This document shows positions 1-8,391 of a stretch of 64,000 bases of DNA, in pieces. Each line of letters opens with the position of its first letter. Positions within the stretch are counted from its first letter, which is position 1. The stretch is from Dulcicalothrix desertica PCC 7102 (lineage in GTDB: Bacteria; Cyanobacteriota; Cyanobacteriia; Cyanobacteriales; Nostocaceae), in the NCBI RefSeq assembly GCF_003991905.1, contig NZ_RSCL01000007.1, positions 384,136 to 448,135 on the forward strand. The letters run 5' to 3'. The notes under the pieces were generated by a model. The model was given only the letters and a program-made list of their open reading frames with translations, searched no databases and was not told the DNA's origin. The position numbers were made by a program, and so were the translations under genes.

Positions 1-849
1 TATTTAACAATAGTTGCTGTTATATTCTTAGCATTATTTTTTGTCATTGAGTTAACGCGCAAACAACCATTTATTAACCTGCGATTATTGAAGAATAGAA
101 ACTTTGGTTTAGCAAGTATCGTTAATCTTTTTCTTGGCGTTGGCTTATACGGTTCTATATATATATTATCTTTATATCTTGCTCAAATCCAGAAATATAA
201 TGCTCTACAAATCGGTCAAGTCTTAATTTGGGCAGGTGTACCACAATTATTTATTATTCCATTTCTTCCCAAACTCATGCAGCGTATCGATGTACGCTTT
301 ATGGTTGCGCTTGGAGTTGCTTTATTTTCAGTCAGCGCTTTTATGAACGCGCGCTTAACTTATCAAACAGGGTACGAGCAATTAATCTGGTTACAGATAG
401 TTAGAGCAATGGGACAACCATTAATTATAGTACCATTAACTTCAATTGCCACAGCAGGTTTAACCCCAAAAGATGCAGGTTCTGCGAGTGGTTTATTTAA
501 TATGATGCGTAACTTAGGTGGTTCAATTGGAATTGCCGCATTAGCAACTTTATTAACAACCCGCGAACAATTTCATTCAAATAGACTTAGTGATTCTATC
601 TCATTATATGATTCACAAACCCAAGAAAGAATCAATCAACTTACACAATATTTTACTAGTCGCGGCGCCGATTTAAGTACAGCCCAAGACCAAGCAATCA
701 AAGCCATCGACAATCTAGTTCGTCGCGAAGCGTTTGTAATGGCTTTCAATGACTGCTTCTATTTTATTGGTATCGCTTTATTAGTTAGCGGTATTGCTAT
801 TTTATTCTTTAAAAAAGTTAAAGCAACAGGTGGCGCCGTCGCACATTAA
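1..849 (+). CDS. MFS multidrug exporter, DHA2/EmrB type, C-terminal part
   Basis: The reading frame is open from the first base, so the gene begins upstream of the window and only its C-terminal 282 residues are present. The protein has several hydrophobic membrane segments (around GVGLYGSIYILSLYLA, FMVALGVALFSVSAF and FYFIGIALLVSGIAILFF). The segment QPLIIVPLTSIATAGL followed by GSASGLFNMMRNLGGSIGIA is typical of the 14-helix DHA2 (EmrB/QacA) family of proton-driven drug exporters. A long hydrophilic loop before the last helix also fits that family. The substrate cannot be told from the sequence. The adaptor (EmrA-type) and outer-membrane partner, if any, lie outside the window. Confidence 0.85.
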   Translation, partial: YLTIVAVIFLALFFVIELTRKQPFINLRLLKNRNFGLASIVNLFLGVGLYGSIYILSLYLAQIQKYNALQIGQVLIWAGVPQLFIIPFLPKLMQRIDVRFMVALGVALFSVSAFMNARLTYQTGYEQLIWLQIVRAMGQPLIIVPLTSIATAGLTPKDAGSASGLFNMMRNLGGSIGIAALATLLTTREQFHSNRLSDSISLYDSQTQERINQLTQYFTSRGADLSTAQDQAIKAIDNLVRREAFVMAFNDCFYFIGIALLVSGIAILFFKKVKATGGAVAH

Positions 850-960
850 ATCACAATGTGGAATAATAATGTGGAACAGGCATACGAACTGTTTTATAAA
901 TATAAAGTAAAATTTGCAATTAAGATTAGAATAATAAAAACTAGTTTATATACACTACCT

Positions 961-1818
961 ATGGCAACCCAACTTCGTGAAGCCAAATCTTCAACTGGAC
1001 TGGTAATAACTTGGGAAGCGTTGCCCGACGATTATCAGTTGGAGGATGAACCAGTGGAGAGTACAGGTCACCCACTTGTGGCTGGTGCCTTACGTGAGAG
1101 TTTAGAAATTTATGGTTTAATTTTAGCACAGATGCTAATAGCCTCTAACTTTGCTTTGTGTGCAAATGTAAACGGGCAACTAGTTATAAAGGCGCCTGAC
1201 TGGCTATACGTTCCATCAGTTAACGAGATTCTAAGCGACCGCAAAAGCTACACACCTAACTTGGAAGGTGATGTTCCTGCGATTGTAATGGAATTTTTAT
1301 CAGACAAAGATGACGAACAATATTCTTTTAAACGAACTCACCCACCAGGTAAATGGTTCTTTTACGAACAAATTTTACAAGTCCCTATTTATGTGATTTT
1401 TGACCAAGATGGGGGTTTGTTAGAATTTTACCAACTTGAAAATGGACACTATGAGCTAAAACAACCCGATGAAAATGGGCGCCATTGGATTGACTCATTA
1501 AATCTATTTTTGGGAACTTGGCAAGGAACAAAAGAACAGAGAACAGGTTACTGGTTACGCTGGTGGGACGCAGACGGTAATTTATTACTGTGGGCTGTTG
1601 AACGAGTTGAACTCGAAAATCAGCGTGCTGAACAAGAACGTTTACGTGCCGAACAAGAAAGCCAACGTGCCGAACAGGAACGTTTACGTGCTGAACAAGA
1701 AAGCCAGCGTGCCGAACAGGAACGTTTACGTGCCGAACAGGAACGTCAGCAAAAAGAACGACTGATGGCTTATTTGTTATCTCAAGGCATTGACCCCAAT
1801 AATTTGCCCCCTGAATAA
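961..1818 (+). CDS. Uma2 family putative restriction-endonuclease-like protein
   Basis: This is a Uma2 (DUF820) family protein, a PD-(D/E)XK-like nuclease fold greatly expanded in cyanobacteria; the cellular role is unknown. Visible family features are PDWLYVPSV, a VMEFLSDKDDE segment and the following VPIYVIFDQDGGLLEFYQL. I chose ATG 961 (MATQLREAK) because the frame can be extended to 856 only by adding an atypical, unconserved stretch. The C-terminal third is a highly charged helix made of alternating QRAEQER/LRAEQES heptads, probably a coiled coil for self-association. A predicted opposite-strand frame over this repeat is a shadow. The gene stands alone, just downstream of the MFS exporter. 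Confidence 0.8.
   Translation: MATQLREAKSSTGLVITWEALPDDYQLEDEPVESTGHPLVAGALRESLEIYGLILAQMLIASNFALCANVNGQLVIKAPDWLYVPSVNEILSDRKSYTPNLEGDVPAIVMEFLSDKDDEQYSFKRTHPPGKWFFYEQILQVPIYVIFDQDGGLLEFYQLENGHYELKQPDENGRHWIDSLNLFLGTWQGTKEQRTGYWLRWWDADGNLLLWAVERVELENQRAEQERLRAEQESQRAEQERLRAEQESQRAEQERLRAEQERQQKERLMAYLLSQGIDPNNLPPE
1621..1746 (+). repeat. Coding 21-bp tandem repeat in the Uma2 gene
   Basis: Six 21-bp units encode alternating heptads (Q/L)RAEQE(R/S). The third-position variation between units (gtgccg versus gtgctg) shows they are not all newly copied. The repeat lengthens a charged helical tail. Confidence 0.85.
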
Positions 1819-2137
1819 CATATTTAGGAAGGAAATCATTGATATCTTGAAAAAGACTCAATGAAGCCTACTCCATACCGCAAGGTTGGTGTAGGAGATG
1901 TCACTAGTAGTTCATGTCATTAAATTTGCTTGGTTGACAGTAAAAAGGGGGTTGTATGATATACATCCCCTTATAAGGTGCAATATTAAAGTAATATTTA
2001 TTACGGAGAGTGTGGTTGAATTTGATACTATTATCTACAGCGTGCGCCTGGTAATTACGGAAACAATCAAAAGTATCTAAATGAGTTGGAGAGTTTGTTG
2101 TAATATTTTATGAGTATATTGTTTATGTAAGATTACA
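1819..2137. other. Intergenic; contains a partial TIR-like repeat end
   Basis: No convincing gene. A 60-codon frame at 1898-2080 lacks a ribosome-binding site and resembles nothing known. Positions 1901-1935 (CACTAGTAGTTCATGTCATT and following) match the ends of the MITE-like elements at 47490-47675 and 63791-63943, so this is probably a solo or eroded end of that family. Confidence 0.5.
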
Positions 2138-2473
2138 ATGACGCTAAAAATTATTGATAACTTTGACAGCAGCTTTTCATTAGAACCAGATGCAAAGCTA
2201 GTATTATTTGAACTACTAAAAAATGAAAGCTTTTTGAGTCAAATATCTAGTGCAATTGCAGATAAATTAAATGGCAATCGCGTCGAATTTACAGAACTAT
2301 TATTCCAACCAGTTCCCTATACCACAGCTACACCCAAGGGAATGCCTGCGGAATTTGAAAAGTATCATAATTCTGATAATCATTTTATTATTAATGTGCC
2401 ACCCAATTTTATGTTCAAGGCAAAAATATCTAAGCCTAGCCGTCTTTGTGCTATATATCGAGTAAATACTTAG
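2138..2473 (+). CDS. Hypothetical protein, 111 aa
   Basis: I do not recognise this protein. It starts at ATG 2138 (MTLKIIDNFDSSF) and has an acidic N-terminal half with a plausible helix (LVLFELLKNESFL, then ISSAIADKLNG), then a less ordered C-terminal half ending in CAIYRVNT. There is no signal peptide or membrane helix. The beginning looks protein-like, while the end from about 2380 onwards is less convincing, so it may be a truncated form of a longer gene. It converges on the aldo/keto reductase, with a hairpin repeat between them. Confidence 0.4.
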   Translation: MTLKIIDNFDSSFSLEPDAKLVLFELLKNESFLSQISSAIADKLNGNRVEFTELLFQPVPYTTATPKGMPAEFEKYHNSDNHFIINVPPNFMFKAKISKPSRLCAIYRVNT

Positions 2474-2510
2474 ACTTAGTGGGTGTTTAATTGAACTCTC
2501 ATTATTTGAG

Positions 2511-2537
2511 GCGGGCAAGGATGCCCACCCCACAAGA
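2511..2537 (-). repeat. Short oriented intergenic repeat (TCTTGTGG family), minus orientation
   Basis: On the minus strand this reads TCTTGTGGGGTGGGCATCC followed by TTGCCC, a GGGCA/TGCCC hairpin. The same family lies at 10645, 12838, 31940, 41777 and 63722. It sits just downstream of the minus-strand aldo/keto reductase, in the same orientation. Confidence 0.6.
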
Positions 2538-2544
2538 CAACCAA

Positions 2545-3504
2545 TCAAGCTGCTGTTGCATGAAGTAAGGCAGGCGCCAGCACTTCGTCAATTTTTCGCA
2601 ACACATCATCGTTCAACTTTACACCTGATGCAACCGCGTTATCTGCAACTTGTTCAGGACGACTGGCGCCAATAATAGCACAAGATACGCGCGAATCTCT
2701 TAACACCCATGCCAAAGCAAGTTGAGCCATCGAAATATTTAAACCCTGAGCAATTGGCTTAAGACTTTGAACTGCACTAAGTACGCGCTCACTAGTAATA
2801 TCACCCATAAAAGCATTCATTTGGCTATTTGCCGCGCGGGAATCTTGAGGTGGAACTTCTCCTGGTTTATATTTTCCGGTGAGAACACCTTGAGCAAGTG
2901 GAGACCAAACTATTTGACCAATACCATTCGCTGCACATAATGGAAATACTTCAGCTTCAGGTTTGCGCCATAACATTGAGTACTGCGGTTGACTTGATAC
3001 AAATCGCTCCACATTATTCATATTCAATGCCGCTTGAATCTGTGACGGATTCCACTCACTAAACCCAATGTAGCGAGCTTTACCTTGTCTTACAACATTG
3101 GTCAACGCTTCCATTGTTTCTTCTAACGGGGTATTTGCGTCATAGCGATGACACTGATACAAATCTACGTAATCTGTGCGTAATCTTTGTAATGATGCAT
3201 CGATTTGTTTATGTATTTGGGCGCCAGATAATCCTTGGTCAGTAGGAGACATGGGGAAATATACTTTAGTGGCTAGTACATAGGATTTGCGGTCAATACC
3301 CTGTAAAACTTCACCCAAAAATGATTCTGCGGCGCCTCGACCGTATACATTAGCAGTATCAATAAAATTAATACCAACATCAAAGGCTTTGTGAATGCAA
3401 GCTTCTGCCTGTTGCCGCTCAACACCACCCCCATAAGTCAACCATGACCCTAAACTGATTTCCGAAACATTAAGATCACTATTACCAAGTCGTCTATACT
3501 GCAT
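2545..3504 (-). CDS. Aldo/keto reductase
   Basis: NAD(P)H-dependent oxidoreductase of the aldo/keto reductase superfamily, in the branch related to voltage-gated potassium-channel beta subunits and YghZ. The protein is full length (319 aa). It carries the catalytic tetrad: Asp49 (NFIDTANVYG), Tyr54, Lys80 (LATKVYF) and His119 (LYQCHRYD). The C-terminal IIGASRPEQVADN is the cofactor-binding segment. The N-terminus MQYRRLGNSDLNVSEISLG is typical, so start 3504 is secure. It probably reduces small aldehydes or ketones in the cytoplasm; the physiological substrate cannot be deduced. It is monocistronic, with a decayed region upstream. Confidence 0.92.
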   Translation of the reverse strand: MQYRRLGNSDLNVSEISLGSWLTYGGGVERQQAEACIHKAFDVGINFIDTANVYGRGAAESFLGEVLQGIDRKSYVLATKVYFPMSPTDQGLSGAQIHKQIDASLQRLRTDYVDLYQCHRYDANTPLEETMEALTNVVRQGKARYIGFSEWNPSQIQAALNMNNVERFVSSQPQYSMLWRKPEAEVFPLCAANGIGQIVWSPLAQGVLTGKYKPGEVPPQDSRAANSQMNAFMGDITSERVLSAVQSLKPIAQGLNISMAQLALAWVLRDSRVSCAIIGASRPEQVADNAVASGVKLNDDVLRKIDEVLAPALLHATAA

Positions 3505-3522
3505 AATACTTTTCTACTTAAT

Positions 3523-3725
3523 TTATTGTTCTACTAATGATGAAGCTTGATTCCAACTACCAGAAAAAACAAACTCATGAATGGGATACTGACTGTTAGC
3601 TGATTTATCAATTTTTGTATCATTAGATTTTAGCATAATTTCAGTATCAAAAAGATTATTCGACTGCTACTTCTTTTGGTTTTAAGGATAAATGATATTT
3701 ACTTGCTCTATCTAAAGGTATATAA
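3523..3725 (-). pseudogene. Possible decayed coding remnant
   Basis: On the minus strand two adjoining frames give protein-like text: YIPLDRASKYHLSLKPKEV, then after a shift near 3656 FDTEIMLKSNDTK and PIHEFVFSGSWNQASSLVEQ before a stop at 3523. There is no start codon near the beginning and the frames do not join. I recognise no family. The remaining bases to 3904 are AT-rich without visible features. This could equally be chance; the call rests only on composition and the good end of the frame. Confidence 0.22.
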
Positions 3726-3904
3726 AATTAGATTTTTTTAATATTGACTCAGTTTTATTCGCTAGGGTTAAAATATTTTGTAAAGTTTACAATGTTTTAC
3801 AATTTACATATAAATTATCTTTATTAGCCATTATTTAGTTTTGTAACTAAAATCTGAAACTCTCGCTACGTAAGGCTTACAGAATTTAGATGCGTTTGCC
3901 CTGA

Positions 3905-4399
3905 CTACGTTATCGTTTTCCTCTTAGTCCTAACACTAATTTTTACCTCGCTGGAACAGGTAATGGTTTTGTTGACCTTGATGCTTCAGCTCAATTAAAT
4001 CCCAACTTTGATAGTGGAGCGGTATCACTTTTTGCCCTACGTAACCCCATTGACAATTACAGTGGTGGCGCCAGCGCCGGATTAAGGCACGTGTTTAATG
4101 ATAATCTGGAACTGAATTGGGGCTATTTGAGTTTAGGAAACAATGCTGGAAAACCGACACCCAAGCACGGTTTATTTAACGGTGTTTATGCTGCTTTGGC
4201 TCAAGTAATTATTAGTCCGAGCGATAATTCTAGAATTGGTTTGACGTATATCAATAGCTATAGTCCTTCTTACTATACTGAGGGTGAAGATTTAGAAGAA
4301 GCTTTAAATCCTGATTTCATACCCTTTGGTACAAGTACTGGCAATAATCTTTCCAAGACTAACTTCGACAGACCATCAATTTACTTTTTGGCGCTATAA
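3905..4399 (+). pseudogene. Iron-uptake porin (OprB/SLH type) fragment
   Basis: The frame is open from 3905 to the stop at 4399. It reads like the middle of the cyanobacterial outer-membrane porins that combine an S-layer homology domain with an OprB-like barrel: LDASAQLNPNFDSGAVSLF, SAGLRHVFNDNLELNWGYLS, KHGLFNGVYAALAQVIISPS and SRIGLTYINSY. The family is usually above 500 residues. Here the whole N-terminal part (signal peptide, SLH domain, coiled coil) and the C-terminal barrel strands are missing, and the frame is interrupted upstream by a stop at 3902. It is therefore a gene relic. An intact copy is presumably elsewhere in the genome. Confidence 0.75.
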
Positions 4400-4582
4400 T
4401 TAACACATTGAATAAAAAGCAATTTACTTATGGTGCCCGTCTCCAACTCGTGGATAATACTTTTGTACTAAAATAGTTATAATATCATCTTAGTAATTTG
4501 GGTGCTGAAGCGGAAACCAGACTGTACAGCACACAGCATATTGAGGCATTTAGTGACGAGGAAAGGAAAATAAGAAAAGTGC

Positions 4583-7186
4583 ATGAACAACCACGCTCGC
4601 CACAAATTAGACAGCGATAAAACTAAAGAAGAACTCCTTGCTGAATTACAAGCTTTGAGAGTGGAAGTGAATTGTTTACGGCAAAATCATCATATTACTC
4701 AAGTGAACCAAGCTGAAATTGCTCTCCAACAGCAATTTGAACAACAGCGCTTGGTAATAAAAATGCAAGAGCGCATTCAAAAATCACTTTTATTAAACGA
4801 TATTCTTAACACCACGGTAGAAGAGGTACGGCAATTTCTTCAAACTGATCGTGTAATAATTTTTGAGTTTAATCAAAACTGCAATGGAACTGTTGTTGTA
4901 GAATCTGTAGCACCACAGTGGAAATCTATATTAGATAAGCAAATTCATGACTCTTGTTTTGGCGCCAATGTCGAAGCTTTTAAACAGGGTTTCGTTGCAG
5001 CAAAATCTGATATTTATACTGCTAATATTGACTTTTGTCACCTAGAGTTACTAGCTAACTTTCAAGTCCGTGCAAATCTTGTAGTTCCAATTTTACAAGC
5101 TGATAATTTATGGGGATTACTAATTGCTCACCACTGCACGGCGCCGAGATTATGGCAAAATACAGAAATCGAATTATTGCAACAGCTAGCCACACAAGTC
5201 GGAATTGCAATTCAACAATCTAATTTGTTTCAACAAGTACAAATTGACTTAATAGAGCGTAAGCGAACTGAAAATGTCTTGCGGCAAAGAGAAGAACAAC
5301 TAAAACAAGCAAAAGCAGAACTTGAACAACGTGTAGCACAACGAACCGCTGAATTAACTGTCAAAGAAAAAATATTGAGCGATTTTTTAAACGCAGCAGC
5401 AGCAGCTGGTATTGGTATAGGCATTCACGACCATCATAAACGTTTTTTAGCAGTTAACCACGCTTTAGCTGATATTAACGGCGCCGCGATTAATGAACAT
5501 TTAGGTAAAACGATATACGATGTCTTACCATCAATGTTAGCATCTAATGTGGATTCACTTTTTGACCAAGTAATAACAACAGGGCAACCAATATTGAACT
5601 TAGAAGTTAAAGGTGAAACTGCTAGTCAACCTGGTATACCACGAGATTGGTTAATCAACTTTTTTCCCACATTTTTAGAAGATGGTTCTGTTAGCGGACT
5701 TGGAACCGTTGTGTTTGAAATTACCGAACGTAAACGCGCAGAAAATCTTCTCTATCAACGTCAACAAGAATTTATTGCCTTGGTTGAAAATGCTCCAGAT
5801 ATAATTGCACGTTTTGATAAATATTTACGCTATCTCTATATAAACCCTGCCGTCGAAAAGGAACATGGTATTCCAGCACAGGCTATTATTGGTACAATTT
5901 ATCGAGAGGAAATAAAAATTGTTGAAACTGATATTAGTATTGAGGCTGAGTTACGCAAAACTTTTGCAACTGGCAAAGAAAGACGTCTTGAGTACCGCTA
6001 TCAAAGTCCTCAAGGACAAAAATACTACCAGGCACGTTATGTTCCAGAATTTGGTCGCGATGGTAGCGTTGAATCTGTTCTCGTCGTTACTCAAGATATC
6101 ACCGCAATTAAAAATATCCAAGAAGCATTACGTCATAGCGAACAAGAATTTCGGTCTTTAAGCGAAAGTTCTCCTGTTGGTATTTTTAGAACCAACGCAA
6201 ATGGAGAATACACTTATACAAATCCACGTTATCACGATATTTGTGACTGTACTTTTGAAGAAACCTTGGGAAATGGTTGGTTAAACCTTTTACATCTAGA
6301 AGATAAAGCTGCTGTTATCGCGAAATGGACAAATGCTGTATCTAAGTATAAACATGTAAAGAGCGAAATTCGCTACGTCCGGAAAGATGGTTCTGTTCGC
6401 TACTGTCAAGTACAAGCTGCTCCTGTTTTTGATAGTCACGAAAAATTACTGGGACATGTTGGTACATTAGAAGACATTACCGAAAGTCGGGCAATAGCAA
6501 TCATGAAAAACCAATTTATTTCTATTGTTAGCCATGAACTTCGCACACCATTAACTTCACTACGTGGTTCTTTGGAATTACTTAAAAGTGGCATTTACGA
6601 CAAAAAGCCAGAAAAAGCTAAACGAATGTTACAAGTTGCCGCCGATAGTGCTGCGCGTTTAGTGCGACTTGTTAGTGATATCCTTGACTTAGAGCGCTTA
6701 GAATCTGGTAAATATGAACTAACTAAAGAACGCTGCAATGCCGCAACAATTATGCAGCAATCAGTAGAACTAATGCGGGGAGATGCCGAGCAAAACAATA
6801 TTACCCTTAATGTTACTCCCCTAGAAGTTGAAGTTTACGCTGCCTGTGATGCCATCGTCCAAATCATAACAAACTTGTTAAGTAATGCTGTAAAATTTTC
6901 TGAACCCGGAACAACAGTTTGGGTCGATGCAAAACTGCAAGGAGAATATGTCCTCTTTTCAGTCAAAGACACAGGACGTGGCATTCCACCTGATAAACTA
7001 GAAACGATATTTGGACAGTTTCAACAAGTCGATGCATCAGATTCTCGTCAAAAGGGAGGAACTGGTTTGGGTTTAGCCATTTGCCGCAGTATTATCCAAC
7101 AACATGGATGTCAAATTTGGGCAGAAAGTATTTTAGGTGAAGGCAGTACCTTTTATTTTACATTATCATTAGCTAAGGAAACGTGA
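4583..7186 (+). CDS. Cyanobacteriochrome (DXCF-type) GAF-PAS histidine kinase
   Basis: A soluble light-sensor candidate. Domain order: N-terminal coiled coil (10-60), bilin-type GAF (about 65-212), coiled coil (225-260), three PAS/PAC domains (about 265-385, 393-512, 520-640), then HisKA and HATPase. The GAF has a DSCF motif (Asp123-Ser-Cys125-Phe) and the canonical chromophore cysteine Cys152 in FCHLELLANF. It also has the ANLVVPIL and LWGLLIAHHCTAPRLWQ segments of cyanobacteriochromes. Dual-cysteine DXCF receptors typically switch between blue and green/teal forms. The kinase part is complete: His651 in SHELRTPL, DTGRG at 796-800, GTGLG at 826-830. A receiver-only regulator follows 40 bp downstream and is the likely phosphotransfer partner. 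Spectral type is inference. Confidence 0.88.
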   Translation: MNNHARHKLDSDKTKEELLAELQALRVEVNCLRQNHHITQVNQAEIALQQQFEQQRLVIKMQERIQKSLLLNDILNTTVEEVRQFLQTDRVIIFEFNQNCNGTVVVESVAPQWKSILDKQIHDSCFGANVEAFKQGFVAAKSDIYTANIDFCHLELLANFQVRANLVVPILQADNLWGLLIAHHCTAPRLWQNTEIELLQQLATQVGIAIQQSNLFQQVQIDLIERKRTENVLRQREEQLKQAKAELEQRVAQRTAELTVKEKILSDFLNAAAAAGIGIGIHDHHKRFLAVNHALADINGAAINEHLGKTIYDVLPSMLASNVDSLFDQVITTGQPILNLEVKGETASQPGIPRDWLINFFPTFLEDGSVSGLGTVVFEITERKRAENLLYQRQQEFIALVENAPDIIARFDKYLRYLYINPAVEKEHGIPAQAIIGTIYREEIKIVETDISIEAELRKTFATGKERRLEYRYQSPQGQKYYQARYVPEFGRDGSVESVLVVTQDITAIKNIQEALRHSEQEFRSLSESSPVGIFRTNANGEYTYTNPRYHDICDCTFEETLGNGWLNLLHLEDKAAVIAKWTNAVSKYKHVKSEIRYVRKDGSVRYCQVQAAPVFDSHEKLLGHVGTLEDITESRAIAIMKNQFISIVSHELRTPLTSLRGSLELLKSGIYDKKPEKAKRMLQVAADSAARLVRLVSDILDLERLESGKYELTKERCNAATIMQQSVELMRGDAEQNNITLNVTPLEVEVYAACDAIVQIITNLLSNAVKFSEPGTTVWVDAKLQGEYVLFSVKDTGRGIPPDKLETIFGQFQQVDASDSRQKGGTGLGLAICRSIIQQHGCQIWAESILGEGSTFYFTLSLAKET

Positions 7187-7226
7187 TATTACATAAGCCA
7201 AAAAGTATATAACAATACATTAATTT

Positions 7227-7607
7227 ATGGTGCCAAAACGAGTTTTAGTAATTGACGACGAGGAGTTGATACAAGAAGTTATCCAAGCCAGTTTGGAAGA
7301 CATCGTTGGTTGGGAAGTATTACTAGCAAGTTCAGGTGCTGAAGGGTTAACTGTTGCTGCTTCTCAATCTCCTGATGTAATTTTGCTTGATGTCTCAATG
7401 CCAATTATGGACGGAATTGAAACATTCAAAAAGTTACAGGATGATTCCGCTACACAAACAATTCCTGTGATTTTTTTAACTGCTAAGGTACAGCCTAGTG
7501 ACAAAGCAATTTTTTCTCAGCTTGGTGTTGCAGGTGTGATTGCCAAACCCTTTGACCCAATGACTTTATACAAAGAAGTATCTGAGATTTTAGGGTGGAA
7601 ATCATAG
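7227..7607 (+). CDS. Single-domain response regulator (REC)
   Basis: A CheY-like receiver domain of 126 residues with no output domain. The phosphorylation site is Asp55 (VILLDVSMP), the acidic pocket is Asp10/Asp11 (VIDDEE), the switch threonine is Thr85 (VIFLTAK) and the conserved lysine is Lys107 (IAKPFDP). It starts 40 bp after the cyanobacteriochrome kinase on the same strand and is very probably co-transcribed, so it should receive phosphate from that kinase. Without an effector domain it must act by protein-protein contact or pass phosphate to another protein. Confidence 0.93.
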   Translation: MVPKRVLVIDDEELIQEVIQASLEDIVGWEVLLASSGAEGLTVAASQSPDVILLDVSMPIMDGIETFKKLQDDSATQTIPVIFLTAKVQPSDKAIFSQLGVAGVIAKPFDPMTLYKEVSEILGWKS

Positions 7608-7616
7608 AAAAATAAA

Positions 7617-8090
7617 TTATTGGCGCCTGGAATTACTACTACCTAAAGGAGCATATCCAAATGTCTTATTAAACTGACGACACCAAATAGCAACCGATTT
7701 AAAATCTGCTAACTTAACATTTTCGGGTATTGCGTAGCGCTGAACACCATTTGTTCTTTGTAAACGAGCAAGCTGCACATAATCTTTTTCTTTGATACCG
7801 TCGGGTACTGTTGCATTCCGATGCAAAATAACGTACAAATCTGGACCATTATCAGTTTTAAACTCTTCGTTAAATTCAACAAAGCGTTTTCCATTTTGAT
7901 TCACAATACGTGCATTTCCTTGAGTTGGATGTTCTGCTGCTCTAAAACTTCCAATTGCCGCACTCGCAGTTTTTGATGTTGTTTCACTCGAAGGCGCCTT
8001 TTCTGTATCGGTCTGGTTAGTACTAACGGAAGTCGTACAACTTGCCATTAATACTGCAACGGCGCCAAGAATAGCCAATTTATATTTCAT
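7617..8090 (-). CDS. DM13-domain lipoprotein
   Basis: A small secreted protein of 157 residues. The N-terminus is a lipoprotein signal (MKYKLAILGAVAVLMASC) with the lipobox cysteine at residue 18. A low-complexity Ser/Thr linker follows, then a DM13 domain (about 45-150) with GPDLYVILHRNA, FKSVAIWCRQFNKTFGYAPL and the conserved Cys in AIWC. DM13 domains are thought to be redox-related, cytochrome-like folds, but no function is established for the bacterial lipoproteins. The gene converges on the response regulator, with only 9 bp between the stop codons. Confidence 0.88.
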   Translation of the reverse strand: MKYKLAILGAVAVLMASCTTSVSTNQTDTEKAPSSETTSKTASAAIGSFRAAEHPTQGNARIVNQNGKRFVEFNEEFKTDNGPDLYVILHRNATVPDGIKEKDYVQLARLQRTNGVQRYAIPENVKLADFKSVAIWCRQFNKTFGYAPLGSSNSRRQ

Positions 8091-8391
8091 ATTCCGCTTG
8101 ATTTTGTCCCATAACTAAAATTTAAACCTTTTAGGAGATGACGGAACAAATATAAGTTGAGAATTTGCTTAAGTTTTATACTTCTAATTTCAGCTTAATC
8201 TCACCCAGTTCTAATAAAACCTTCAACTATATTGGTTATTGTTGGTAATGTGGTGGCTATTACCGTATAAACACTTAAACTATTTATGTGATTATTAATT
8301 ATTATTAAGATGGATGTAATTTTATAAATTGCGTCAAACCCATTAATAGCAAAGTTTTGGGCAAAACATTTAAATCAAGACTTATAGCAAA
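8091..8391. promoter_or_regulatory. Divergent intergenic region
   Basis: About 300 AT-rich bases between the divergently transcribed DM13 lipoprotein and cellulose synthase genes. It must hold both promoters; I see no clear operator, riboswitch or hairpin. Confidence 0.4.

Noticed and set aside
1385..1861. Open frame opposite the Uma2 gene with VRH repeats
   Set aside because: It is the antisense of the RAEQER heptad repeat; repetition alone keeps the frame open.
1898..2080. 60-codon frame after the Uma2 gene
   Set aside because: Its start lies in a repeat end, there is no ribosome-binding site, and composition is like spacer DNA.
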